From NCBI GenBank assembly GCA_902762655.1, contig CACWOZ010000005.1, positions 7,761-71,760 of the forward strand: DNA of 64,000 nt, written 5' to 3'. Positions 43,901-51,714 of the stretch are shown here, piece after piece. The position numbers and the translations under genes are program-made. The notes below the pieces were generated by a model that did no database searches, was not told where the DNA came from, and saw only the letters and a program-made list of their open reading frames with translations. How positions within the stretch are numbered: the stretch's first letter is position 1; every line of letters starts with the position of its first letter. The stretch comes from an uncultured Bacteroidia bacterium (GTDB taxonomy: Bacteria > Bacteroidota > Bacteroidia > Bacteroidales > UBA932).

Positions 43901-44620
43901 CCCGAAATGCCGATGTTCGTTGGGGAGGAAGATATTCTGGACCTTCTCCAGAAAGAGAAGGACGTGGTGGGTATGTATCTGTCATCCCATCCGCTTGACC
44001 GCTACGCCTTCGAGATCAAGACCTTCACAAACTGCAAGCTGGCGGATCTGCCGCAGAAGATAGACGAGCAGGAAAAGCTCCGCAAGACCCATAAAACGGC
44101 CATAGCGGGCATTATAACCGACGTCAAGCAGATTACCACCCGCACCGGTTCGCCGGGCGCCAGGGTCACTCTGGAGGACTACAGCGGCACATACGAACTC
44201 GCCCTGTTCGGCAAGGATTACGAGGGCTATATGCAGTATATGCAACTGCACGAGCATCTGTTCATAGAAGGAGAGATTGCCGAGCGCTACCGTATCAAGC
44301 CGGAAGAAGCCGCCCAGGGCAAGAGGGCTCCGTACGCATTCAAGATAAAGAAGATCAGCCTTCTTGGCAACATCGGAGAGGAAATGATAAAATCCTTCTC
44401 CATCAACCTCGATTCCGCCCAACTCAACGAGAAATTCCGCAAGAACCTCGTCCGCACTCTCAAAGCCAATCCCGGGAAAACCCGGCTCGGCGTCTATCTC
44501 TTTGACGCCAGGTCGGGCTACCGTGTGGAACTCTTCTCAAAGAAATTCACCGTTGCCATCTGCGCCGACTTCCTCGCCGCCCTCGAACATCTGGGAATCA
44601 GTTATCAGGTTGGGAGATAG
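40913..44620 (+). CDS. dnaE: DNA polymerase III subunit alpha
   Basis: Replicative polymerase, 1235 residues. The N-terminal PHP domain covers about 5-200 (FVPLHVHTEYSILDG, AITDHGNMYG). The polymerase core has PGRGSAAGSVVSYCL and the catalytic aspartates in MPDIDVDFDD near residue 441. NALYRPGPMDYIPDF, a fingers region, the helix-hairpin-helix region and a C-terminal OB domain (IAGIITDVKQITTRTGS) follow. The ATG at 40913 was chosen; the frame is open upstream only as a shadow of the DUF4923 gene. The 3' end overlaps a convergent lipoprotein gene by 23 bases. Confidence 0.98.
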   Translation: MASFVPLHVHTEYSILDGMSNIKKLFARADELKMPGLAITDHGNMYGVKEFFDVSQKYPDIKPILGCEAYVTQHYDHRLKDNDHRKYYHLILLAKNYTGYKNLMKIVSTGHIEGMYYDKPRVSHEVLEKCHEGLICSSACIAGEIPRGILAGDMDAVDKAIEWHKGVFGEDYYLEVMLHKTEVPGLSLDLYHNQMKVNEAIFELGRKHGVKVIATNDTHFIRKDDGPAHDRLICLTTNSLVNDTKRLRYTQQEYLKSEDEMLALFPEHPEAIFNTREVMEKVERYDINSAHVLPKFSIDPAFLADIDKYLEEYKEVIDRGRNDEKGNYRGDEFCKSVAFLCHLTWEGARERYGAALDTDTALRERIDFELKTISYMGFPDYFLIVQDFINWAKNNGISVGPGRGSAAGSVVSYCLRITNLDPVKYDLLFERFLNPERISMPDIDVDFDDEGRYRVIQYVQDLYGADHISHVITFGTMAAKLAVKDVARVSDLALSESNRLTKLIPDRPFVVKENGVEVEKKPTLENCYKYVPELKKEYEEGEPLVREVLEYAKRLEGCVRQIGIHACAMIIGRGNLTDYIPITMGEDKATGQKVWVSQYEGSQIEDVGMLKMDFLGLKTLSIISRALELIKKRGGPDIDIEAIPIDDPATFDLYSRGDTKSVFQFESGGMREWLMKLHPERFEDLIAMNALYRPGPMDYIPDFVAGKNDPSKVHYDLPEMEDLLKETYGVTVYQEQVMRLSQSLAGFSKGKADKLRKAMGKKKKDILDGLKVDFMQGAQAKGHPAEKLEKIWSDWEAFAKYAFNKSHATCYAWVSYQTAWLKAHYPSEFQASNLTQQSSNMDEMKEIMADCKKGGIKVLNPDINESEKDFSVNREGDIRFGLGGLKGFGENVVNAIMDERGQNGPYEDVWNFLERMALFSQRMDKPVGVNRKALETLVNAGAFDSFGYKRGQFYTAGKSGELFIDEILRYAELYKNDQVDSASSLFGEVEEMKPQRPEMPMFVGEEDILDLLQKEKDVVGMYLSSHPLDRYAFEIKTFTNCKLADLPQKIDEQEKLRKTHKTAIAGIITDVKQITTRTGSPGARVTLEDYSGTYELALFGKDYEGYMQYMQLHEHLFIEGEIAERYRIKPEEAAQGKRAPYAFKIKKISLLGNIGEEMIKSFSINLDSAQLNEKFRKNLVRTLKANPGKTRLGVYLFDARSGYRVELFSKKFTVAICADFLAALEHLGISYQVGR

Positions 44621-45608
44621 GTTGTATTACATGTAGTATACCATCGGTATCAAAGTAGTAGAGGTCTTCTTTGCCGGTACTGAAATAGCATTCCCCGGCA
44701 CGAAATCTACGGATCTTTGTCCAAGACAGCCCATGAGTGCTTGATGCGTATAAAGTCCCTGTTTTATCAGGTTTTCGCTCATTTCCTATAACGATATACA
44801 CGTGGTCACGAAATGAGTGTACATAGTAAGGGCGGACCCGATAACTTTCTTTACAGTGGATTTCTGAAATTTTGTACAGCGAGTGTTCTTTTACAGAGTA
44901 AATGGGAAGGATACGCCTCCCGGCCCATGAAAGCAAGTCTTGGCTTCCATTAGGAAAAATGTGCGCATCAAGCTCCATGGCAACAGTGTCTTTCTCATGA
45001 TTGAATGGGTCCAATAAAACAAGAGTATTCCATTCTTTCCTCACATGGTCGGAAGTAAGAATGACATTGTTCTCATTGAATCCCGTAAATATACAGGCGG
45101 GAGTATCGTTGTGGACTTCTTCCCAGGAGTGTCCTCCATCATTGCTTATAATGACCGCATCCATGGAACTGATGGCTATACAATCTTTTGAGAATAACTT
45201 GACGGCCGGCGGGAGAGATGAAAACAAACTGTATATTTTCCTCCAGTTATTACCGGAATCATCTGAAAGATAGCAAGTGAAATTGTTGTCTGAGTCCTTG
45301 ATTGTAGCCAGAGCCCTATCGTTGGAATATTGAAGGCACAAGATGTCTTCTCCGGGGATGGAGGAAACTTCGTACCATGAAATGCCCTTATTGTCGGTTA
45401 TAAAGAATGGAATCCTGTTATATTCAGTCTTTTCTCCGGCAAGAATCCAGGTGGATTCGGAAATGACAGCCACTGCTTTAACAGAGCAGCTTTCTCTAAA
45501 CATGCAGCCAGGAAGAGGAGAATCTTCCCACAAAAACTCCTTGTCACAACAAGAAGCCAAGGCAAGCGTCAGAAACCAAACTGATATATAATGTATAAAA
45601 TGTTTCAT
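44598..45608 (-). CDS. Asp-box (BNR) repeat lipoprotein
   Basis: A 336-residue lipoprotein (C20 in LALASC). At least four Asp-box-like repeats are visible: SDDSGNNW and SNDGGHSW match the S/T-x-D-x-G-x-x-W pattern exactly, while TDNKGISW and SSTHGLSW are near matches. This indicates a six- or seven-blade beta-propeller of the sialidase/sortilin type, but no sialidase catalytic arginine triad or FRIP motif is seen. It starts six bases after the AT-rich lipoprotein gene ends, so the two form an operon. The GC content is lower than that of dnaE and secDF on either side. Function unknown. Confidence 0.8.
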   Translation of the reverse strand: MKHFIHYISVWFLTLALASCCDKEFLWEDSPLPGCMFRESCSVKAVAVISESTWILAGEKTEYNRIPFFITDNKGISWYEVSSIPGEDILCLQYSNDRALATIKDSDNNFTCYLSDDSGNNWRKIYSLFSSLPPAVKLFSKDCIAISSMDAVIISNDGGHSWEEVHNDTPACIFTGFNENNVILTSDHVRKEWNTLVLLDPFNHEKDTVAMELDAHIFPNGSQDLLSWAGRRILPIYSVKEHSLYKISEIHCKESYRVRPYYVHSFRDHVYIVIGNERKPDKTGTLYASSTHGLSWTKIRRFRAGECYFSTGKEDLYYFDTDGILHVIQPISQPDN

Positions 45609-45614
45609 TTTAGG

Positions 45615-47213
45615 TCAGGATAAAGATAATGAAAAACCAGAGACATTGTTCACATAATACTGTATAAGATCTCCAAAAATAAGGTTAAAATAGTAGGTAT
45701 CATCTATATTATCGTCATATATTGATTTTGTTTTGATGCCGTGTAGATACTCAATAGCTTTAGTATGTACTATATCAAGAATCATATTTAAATTGTTTAT
45801 TACATACTGTGCATCAAGATAAGCTTTTTCTGGATGAGTTCCATAATATAAGAGTTGTGCTTGAACAACTCTCAGTACTTGCCATAAGCCATCACCATAT
45901 AACAAGTCATATCCATTGACAATCGAGACAATGGTTAGTTTATCTTCAAATGGCAAATCTAGGATTCCTGCTTGAATATATGCTATTGGGTGTAGATCAA
46001 AAGCATTTGATTGAAGGTCTTCCCAAGAATCCTCAATCCTAGGGTTAGTCTGTAATCGTTTTTCGAGTAAATCTTGAAGATAATAAGCTGTTAAATTTAC
46101 CCATTGTTTTCCCTGTTCAGAGAACTTGTATTGATTATCAAAAAACAAGGCATAATAATAGGGGCCATAATCATTGTAATAATTACTGTTCAGCGCTAAA
46201 TCCCCATATCGTCTTAAATAGTCATAATAGCGAGCAGAATAATAATCTGGTGTTCCAACAAAGTTGCTAAGATTATTTGGAGGCGCAATTGTTCGAGTAA
46301 CATTACTGCTAGAGTTCCCGTAAGTGTGGCTGTTTTCTCCTCCTGTGCCACCATTATTTTCCCCTTCATCAAAGTTATTGCCCCATCCAGGAGACCCACC
46401 AATACTACTATCACCATTTTCATCAAAAAAATATGATGTGTCCATCCCGCACAAAACGAACCATTCATAAGCATTTATAGGCCATGAAATCATGGGCGGG
46501 TAGCGATAACCAACAACAATAGAAGCTGCAAGGGTATCTACTAAAGTTGAGTCGTCGGGGTTATACTCATTATATCCACCAGATACAGAATCATCAGGAT
46601 TGTAATAAGATTTGATTAATGGATAATCAATTCTCTCAATCTCATAATCATACATTAGCTGAGCTAAAGACAAGAAATGAAAAACAACAGAGGGCTCGTC
46701 TTTATCCTGTAGAAAATCAACCGTTGTCTTAATCCCGTTTCGTGTTTCAGAAAGCCTTAAAACACGTCCATCGATAGAAGTTGTAGCAAATAGGGAGTTG
46801 CCCTTAGCTCCTTTTAGATAATAATTAAGAAATACTGTATGCTCTTGACGGTTATTATTAAAACAAATGGTTAAAAATGCAATCTTTTGCTTAAGAGCAC
46901 TTCCATCATTTTCATTTTTAAATCTGGCAAAAAAATGAAATTGCGTAATAATAGGAACATGGACAAGCGTTAATCCTTGATTTCCAGTGTCTACCGTCGC
47001 TTTTTTCCATATTGGTAAAACTGTTCCTGGATTCCAATACACAGGGAGATAGTTGTCCACATACGGAATCTTATTATCCAAATTAAATGCTTCTATTGCA
47101 GTGTTGATAATTTCAGTCTGTTCTGTAGAAACTGAAGGGAAATCTATCCGGACACAGGAAACCGATAAGAAGATAAGATAGAGATATATTTCAAGTCTAA
47201 TAAGATGCTTCAT
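45615..47213 (-). CDS. Unrecognised lipoprotein, AT-rich gene
   Basis: A 532-residue lipoprotein with C20 in LSVSC. The ATG at 47213 was chosen because the 47258 start would lie within the hairpin after secDF and would add residues before the signal peptide. About 20-270 is an N-terminal domain with no known motif. A low-complexity Gly/Asn/Ser linker follows (near 270-320), and then a Tyr-rich C-terminal domain (YYSARYYDYLRRYGDLAL) that is largely helical. The gene has distinctly lower GC content than its neighbours, suggesting acquisition. The N-domain/linker/C-domain layout recalls polymorphic surface proteins, but no toxin motif can be named. Confidence 0.72.
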   Translation of the reverse strand: MKHLIRLEIYLYLIFLSVSCVRIDFPSVSTEQTEIINTAIEAFNLDNKIPYVDNYLPVYWNPGTVLPIWKKATVDTGNQGLTLVHVPIITQFHFFARFKNENDGSALKQKIAFLTICFNNNRQEHTVFLNYYLKGAKGNSLFATTSIDGRVLRLSETRNGIKTTVDFLQDKDEPSVVFHFLSLAQLMYDYEIERIDYPLIKSYYNPDDSVSGGYNEYNPDDSTLVDTLAASIVVGYRYPPMISWPINAYEWFVLCGMDTSYFFDENGDSSIGGSPGWGNNFDEGENNGGTGGENSHTYGNSSSNVTRTIAPPNNLSNFVGTPDYYSARYYDYLRRYGDLALNSNYYNDYGPYYYALFFDNQYKFSEQGKQWVNLTAYYLQDLLEKRLQTNPRIEDSWEDLQSNAFDLHPIAYIQAGILDLPFEDKLTIVSIVNGYDLLYGDGLWQVLRVVQAQLLYYGTHPEKAYLDAQYVINNLNMILDIVHTKAIEYLHGIKTKSIYDDNIDDTYYFNLIFGDLIQYYVNNVSGFSLSLS

Positions 47214-47229
47214 AGTTAAGTGTACTAAT

Positions 47230-47268
47230 AATCCCGTGCGTAATAACATTGGTTTCACGCACGGGATT
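47230..47268 (-). terminator. Strong hairpin after secDF
   Basis: A perfect 12-bp inverted repeat (47230-47241 and 47257-47268) with a 15-base loop lies 20 bases beyond the secDF stop codon. On the minus strand it is followed by ATTATTAG, a weak T-run. It ends 16 bases before the ATG of the downstream lipoprotein. Probably the secDF terminator. Confidence 0.68.
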
Positions 47269-47288
47269 TAATGATTGATAGTGATAGA

Positions 47289-50200
47289 TTACTTCTTCGA
47301 AGCAACCTTCTTGGTGCTGTCGAACATCACGGGGGTACCGATCATGATGGAAGCGTAGGTTCCGATGAGGATACCGAGGATGAGGGCGACAGAAAGACCG
47401 CGGATGCTCTCGCCGCCGAAGATTGCGATGGCAACCATAGGGAGGAGGGTGGATACCGAGGTGTTCACCGTACGGGTGAGGGTTGCGTTCAGCGAAGTGT
47501 TCACCGTCTCAGCGAAGTCTGCATTAGGATGCAGGAACTTGTTTTCGCGGATACGGTCGAAGATCACCACGTTGTCGTTGATGGCGTAACCGATGATTGT
47601 CAGGATAGCTGCGATGAAAGTCTGGTCCACATCGAGGTTGAACGGCAGGATACCGGTGAACAGCGAGAAGAAGCCGATCACGATGATAGCGGTATGAGCC
47701 AGCGAAACAACGCCGCCGAGACCCCAGTTCCAGCCCTTGAAGCGGAATGCGATGTAGGCGAAGATAATGATCAGCGCAAGGATAACTGCGATGATGGCAT
47801 CACGCCTGATATCGCTTGCGATGGATGCACCCACCTTGTCGGAAGACACGATACCGTTGGGATTCTCCAGAGTCTGGGTGAAGTCGCTGAGAGTCATTTC
47901 CTCTACGAACATTCCCTTGAGAGCCTGATAGAGCATGCCTTCGATTTCTGCGTCGACGCTGGAGGACTCATCTTCGATCTTGTAAGAAGTCGTGATCTTC
48001 ATCTGGCTGTCACCACCGAACTGCTTGACCTCTACGGAAGAGTTCTTGATGTTCTCGTCTGCAGCGGCAGCGGCATTGAACACGTCGTTCACGGCTGCGC
48101 GCACGTCCTCAGCAAGCACGGGCTTGTCGAAACGCACCACATATGTACGGCCGCCGGTGAAGTCGACACCATAGGTAAAGCCCTTGGTGAAGATGCTCAC
48201 GAGAGCGATCACGATCACAATACCGGAAATGGTGTAAGACCACTTGCGGGCACCGAGGAAGTTGACGTGGGTGTTCTTGAGGAAGTTGCGGGTAGCGCTG
48301 TTGTCGAAAGTGATGTTCTTGCCTCTTGCAACACGGGACTCGAAAATGAGCCTGGTGATGAAGATGGCGGTAAGCATCGAGGTGATGATACCGATAATCA
48401 GCGTGGTAGCGAAGCCCTTGACAGGACCAGAACCGAAGAAGAAGAGCACGAGACCGGTGAGCAGAGTGGTCAACTGGCCGTCGATGATTGCGGAATAAGC
48501 GTTGCTGTAACCGTCGGCGATAGCCTTGCTGAGGCCCTTGCCAGCCTTCAACTCTTCCTTGATACGTTCATAGATGATAACGTTTGCATCCACTGCCATA
48601 CCCAGAGTCAGCACGAGACCTGCGATACCGGGCAGGGTCAGAACAGCACCGAACGATGCGAGGGTTCCGAAGAGGAGCACCACGTTGGTGAGCAGAGCGA
48701 CGTCGGCAACAAGGCCAGCACCCTGATAGAAGAGCACCATGTAAAGGAGCACGAGGATGAAGGCGATGATGAACGAGAACATACCGTCGCGGATGGACTT
48801 GGCACCCAGCGAGGGACCTACCACCTGTTCCTGGACGATGGTTGCGGGAGCGGGAAGTTTACCGGACTTGAGAACGTTCACAAGGTCGGTAGCCTCCTCC
48901 ACGGTGAAGTGGCCGGAAATCTCGGAATTGCCTCCGCTGATCTCGCTGTTCACCACAGGATAAGAGTAAACGGTGCCGTCGAGCACGATGGCGATCTGCT
49001 TGCCGATGTTGTCCTTGGTAAGGTGTGCCCACACGTTCGCGCCTTCTGCGTTCATGCTCATCGAAACCTTGGGTTCGCCGTTGGTACGGGAATCATAGGT
49101 GACGTTGGCGTTGGTGATGGCGGAACCGTCCAGGGGAGCCTGGCCGTCGCGGGAAGATGCCTTGATGGCGACGAGTTCATAGATGTTCTCGGTGTTGCCC
49201 ACGGGCTTCACACCCCACATGGGGCGGAACTCTGCCGGGAAGAGGGCCGCGATCTGGGGCATTGCCAGATAGCGGTTCACCTTAGCGGTGTCGGCGGAAG
49301 TGGCATAGCCGATGCAAGCGCCGCTATTGCCCTGGACAGGCTGCAGCACTGCATAGAGAGGGTTCTGTGCGCGGAGAGCGTCATCAGCCTCGGCCTCAGC
49401 ATTGCCTGCGAGTTCCTCTGCGACGATGTCTTCTGTGGGTGCGGTCTCAGCCTTTGCGACATTCTCATTCTCTTCGGCGAGGATGCCGGCGAGAACCTCG
49501 TTGGCCTCTGCGAGATAGGGAGCGATCTCACTATTCTCGAACGTTGTCCAAAACTCGAGGGATGCGGTTCCCTGAAGGAGTTTACGCACACGCTCAGGCT
49601 CCTTCACACCGGGGAGTTCCACGAGGATACGGCCGGAGTTTCCGAGTTTCTGGATGGAAGGCTGGGTTACGCCGAAACGGTCGATACGGTTGCGGAGAAC
49701 GTTGAACGAGTTGGCTACTGCGCTTTCAGCCTCTTTCTTGATAACGGAAAGGACCTCTGCGTTGGTGGACTCGGGTTTGATGCTCTCGCGCATCTCGTAA
49801 GTTCCGAAGATCTGGCTCAGGCGTGCGCCGCCGGTAACTTCTTCCCAAGCCTCACCGAAAAGGGTGATGAAGTCGGACTGGGAATTCACACTGCGGCTCT
49901 TTGCAAGAGCGAGGGCCTGATGGAACTGAGGCTCGGTGCTGTTGCCGGAGAGGGCCTTCACGAGGTCTTCCAACTGCACCTGCAGCATGACGTTCATACC
50001 GCCCTTGAGGTCGAGGCCGAGATTTATCTCCTTGGACCTGACATCTTTGAACTTGTAACCGAAATAAACTTTCTCATTGGAAATGGAATCGGTATACCAT
50101 TTCTGCTGTTCTTTCTTGATGGAGTCAAGATAATAAGCCTGGTCCTCTGCTGCCACTTTCGAGAAGGCGGGAGTGCTTTGCACTGCTACTGCGGCGGCCT

Positions 50201-50318
50201 CGGCATACTTTTTGGCCTTCTTGTTCTGGAGCGCTGTCACTGCTGTGAAGGAAAGCTGCCAGAAGCAAGCGATGAGCAGCAGGATGGCTACTAATCTGAT
50301 TGCACCTTTGCTTTGCAT
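47289..50318 (-). CDS. secDF: Protein translocase SecDF fusion
   Basis: Inner-membrane, proton-driven accessory unit of the Sec translocase, fused as usual in Bacteroidota. The protein has 1009 residues: a first membrane helix at about 8-28, the SecD periplasmic P1 region, membrane bundle 1 (GLDLKGGMNVMLQV near 100; ATIVQEQVVGPSLGAKSI and VDANVIIYERIKEE near 500-580), then the SecF half from about 690 (YGVDFTGGRTYVVRF; NDNVVIFDRIREN). About twelve membrane segments are evident. A very long open frame on the opposite strand is a shadow. It has its own promoter and terminator. Confidence 0.98.
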   Translation of the reverse strand: MQSKGAIRLVAILLLIACFWQLSFTAVTALQNKKAKKYAEAAAVAVQSTPAFSKVAAEDQAYYLDSIKKEQQKWYTDSISNEKVYFGYKFKDVRSKEINLGLDLKGGMNVMLQVQLEDLVKALSGNSTEPQFHQALALAKSRSVNSQSDFITLFGEAWEEVTGGARLSQIFGTYEMRESIKPESTNAEVLSVIKKEAESAVANSFNVLRNRIDRFGVTQPSIQKLGNSGRILVELPGVKEPERVRKLLQGTASLEFWTTFENSEIAPYLAEANEVLAGILAEENENVAKAETAPTEDIVAEELAGNAEAEADDALRAQNPLYAVLQPVQGNSGACIGYATSADTAKVNRYLAMPQIAALFPAEFRPMWGVKPVGNTENIYELVAIKASSRDGQAPLDGSAITNANVTYDSRTNGEPKVSMSMNAEGANVWAHLTKDNIGKQIAIVLDGTVYSYPVVNSEISGGNSEISGHFTVEEATDLVNVLKSGKLPAPATIVQEQVVGPSLGAKSIRDGMFSFIIAFILVLLYMVLFYQGAGLVADVALLTNVVLLFGTLASFGAVLTLPGIAGLVLTLGMAVDANVIIYERIKEELKAGKGLSKAIADGYSNAYSAIIDGQLTTLLTGLVLFFFGSGPVKGFATTLIIGIITSMLTAIFITRLIFESRVARGKNITFDNSATRNFLKNTHVNFLGARKWSYTISGIVIVIALVSIFTKGFTYGVDFTGGRTYVVRFDKPVLAEDVRAAVNDVFNAAAAADENIKNSSVEVKQFGGDSQMKITTSYKIEDESSSVDAEIEGMLYQALKGMFVEEMTLSDFTQTLENPNGIVSSDKVGASIASDIRRDAIIAVILALIIIFAYIAFRFKGWNWGLGGVVSLAHTAIIVIGFFSLFTGILPFNLDVDQTFIAAILTIIGYAINDNVVIFDRIRENKFLHPNADFAETVNTSLNATLTRTVNTSVSTLLPMVAIAIFGGESIRGLSVALILGILIGTYASIMIGTPVMFDSTKKVASKK

Positions 50319-50366
50319 AACGAAATTATAAGTTTTAAATAAAATTTAATTCAGCAAATTAGTCGG

Positions 50367-50374
50367 CAAATTTA
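50367..50374 (-). promoter_or_regulatory. -7 element of the secDF promoter
   Basis: The minus strand reads TAAATTTG, a match to TAnnTTTG, about 49 bases before the secDF ATG. A TTTC 18 bases further upstream may be a weak -33 element. Confidence 0.5.
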
Positions 50375-50415
50375 CGATTTTTTTCCGATAAAGAAATTAT
50401 CTACGGGTTATTTCT

Positions 50416-50423
50416 TATTTTTG
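50416..50423 (+). promoter_or_regulatory. -7 element of the PD40-like gene
   Basis: TATTTTTG matches TAnnTTTG, 23 bases before the ATG at 50446. No clear -33 TTG at 19-21 bases was found. It faces away from the secDF promoter. Confidence 0.45.
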
Positions 50424-50445
50424 CAGTCTGTTTGAGTGCATTTTG

Positions 50446-51714
50446 ATGAGTTTTGTCATTGAGAGAGTGGCCCTTGTGGCGGTGGTTCTGATGGCCGCCG
50501 TCCCTTCACTCCATTCTCAGCAACTCTCCATCCCGGAATACGAAATCCTGCTGATGGATGCCGAGGCCTACCATGCCGACTATGACTTCGGAGCTGCAGT
50601 CCAGACCTACAGCGAGGCTCTCCGTAAATGCACCGACAGCACCCGACGTGCCGAAATCGAAAAACGACTCTCCCAGAGCCGCAACGGCCGTTCGATGTCC
50701 AGTTACTGCCAGCGCCCTAAAGTAGTGGCCCGCAAGAACTTCTCCCGCCACGACTTCTTCCTCTACTACCCCCTGGCCGACCGTTCGTGGCGCAAGGGCC
50801 CGAACCGCCTGGATCCCCGTCCTTCCCCCGAATCCCCGGTGGTCTGGTACCCCCAGGGCAGCAGGGAGGCCTACTGGTCGATGGCAGATACCGCCGGCGT
50901 TCGCAACATCTACTATGCCCGCGATCTCGGCAACCGTTGGTCTGCTCCCTACCGCATGCCATTCTCATCCTCCGAAGACGAGATATTCCCAATGGTGTCG
51001 GGAGGTAAACTCTACTTCGCCTCCAAAGGGCTTTTCGGGGTGGGAGGATACGATATATACGTCTGCGAACGCGGGCCCGACGGGCACTGGGGCGAGCCCC
51101 GCAACATGGGCTTCCCGTACTCTTCTCCCTACGACGACTACCTCTTCATCAACTCCCCCGACGGGCGTTACAGCATCTTCGCGAGCAACCGCAACTGCTC
51201 CGTCGACAGCGTCAGCATATATGTACTGGAATACGAGCCTGTGCCTGTCAGTTCGTCCGTGCGCACAGTGGAGGACCTGCAGAAACTCTGCCGTCTGGAT
51301 CCTCCCCGGGATCTGAAAAAGGTAGACAACAAGAGCGCGATGTCCGACTCTAAGGCCTCAGATCCCAACACCGAACTCTACGCCCGGAAGGCTGCAGAAG
51401 TCCGCCGGCTCCGCGAAGAAATCTCCCGCCTGAACCGCGAGCTCTCCACGCTGCGCGCCTTCTACAATAACGCCTCGCCCTCCGAAAAAAGCGAGATGGC
51501 GGAGAAGATAGTTAAAAAAGAAGCCCGTTTGCCCGGGCTCCAGTCGCAGCTTGTCGCTGCAAATAAAGATCTTCAGAAAACGGAGATGGACTTTCTCCTG
51601 CACGGCGTACTCATCGACCGCAGCCGCGTCGAGGCGGAGAGCGACAACGAGGTGGTGGGTGTGGAATCCTCTTACACCTTCACCCGCCGCAGCCTCGGGT
51701 CCTCCGATTTCTAG
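50446..51714 (+). CDS. Exported PD40/WD40-like protein with C-terminal coiled coil
   Basis: A 422-residue protein with a signal peptide (about 1-25, SLHSQQ). A short TPR-like helical region covers about 30-75 (DFGAAVQTYSEALRKC). Three PD40-type propeller repeats follow (SEDEIFPMVSGGKLYFAS, GGYDIYVCERGPDGHWGEPRNMGFPYSSPYDDYLF, DGRYSIFASNR), and a charged coiled coil lies at about 320-385 (RRLREEISRLNRELSTL). The layout resembles N-terminal parts of Bacteroidota OmpA/PorE-type envelope proteins but lacks an OmpA domain. An alternative TTG start lies one codon earlier. The stop codon shares CTAG with the convergent malQ stop. Confidence 0.78.
   Translation: MSFVIERVALVAVVLMAAVPSLHSQQLSIPEYEILLMDAEAYHADYDFGAAVQTYSEALRKCTDSTRRAEIEKRLSQSRNGRSMSSYCQRPKVVARKNFSRHDFFLYYPLADRSWRKGPNRLDPRPSPESPVVWYPQGSREAYWSMADTAGVRNIYYARDLGNRWSAPYRMPFSSSEDEIFPMVSGGKLYFASKGLFGVGGYDIYVCERGPDGHWGEPRNMGFPYSSPYDDYLFINSPDGRYSIFASNRNCSVDSVSIYVLEYEPVPVSSSVRTVEDLQKLCRLDPPRDLKKVDNKSAMSDSKASDPNTELYARKAAEVRRLREEISRLNRELSTLRAFYNNASPSEKSEMAEKIVKKEARLPGLQSQLVAANKDLQKTEMDFLLHGVLIDRSRVEAESDNEVVGVESSYTFTRRSLGSSDF

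Noticed and set aside
44598-45608. Sialidase assignment for the Asp-box lipoprotein
   Set aside because: Asp boxes indicate only the propeller fold. The catalytic arginine triad, Tyr/Glu pair and FRIP motif of sialidases are not seen.
47214-47258. Earlier start for the AT-rich lipoprotein at 47258
   Set aside because: The extension is encoded by the hairpin after secDF and would place 15 residues before the lipoprotein signal peptide.
47271-50294. Open frame of 1007 codons on the plus strand opposite secDF
   Set aside because: It is an antisense shadow of the GC-rich secDF gene, with a His/Asp/Glu/Val-rich composition unlike a folded protein and no known motif. secDF itself is full length and conserved.
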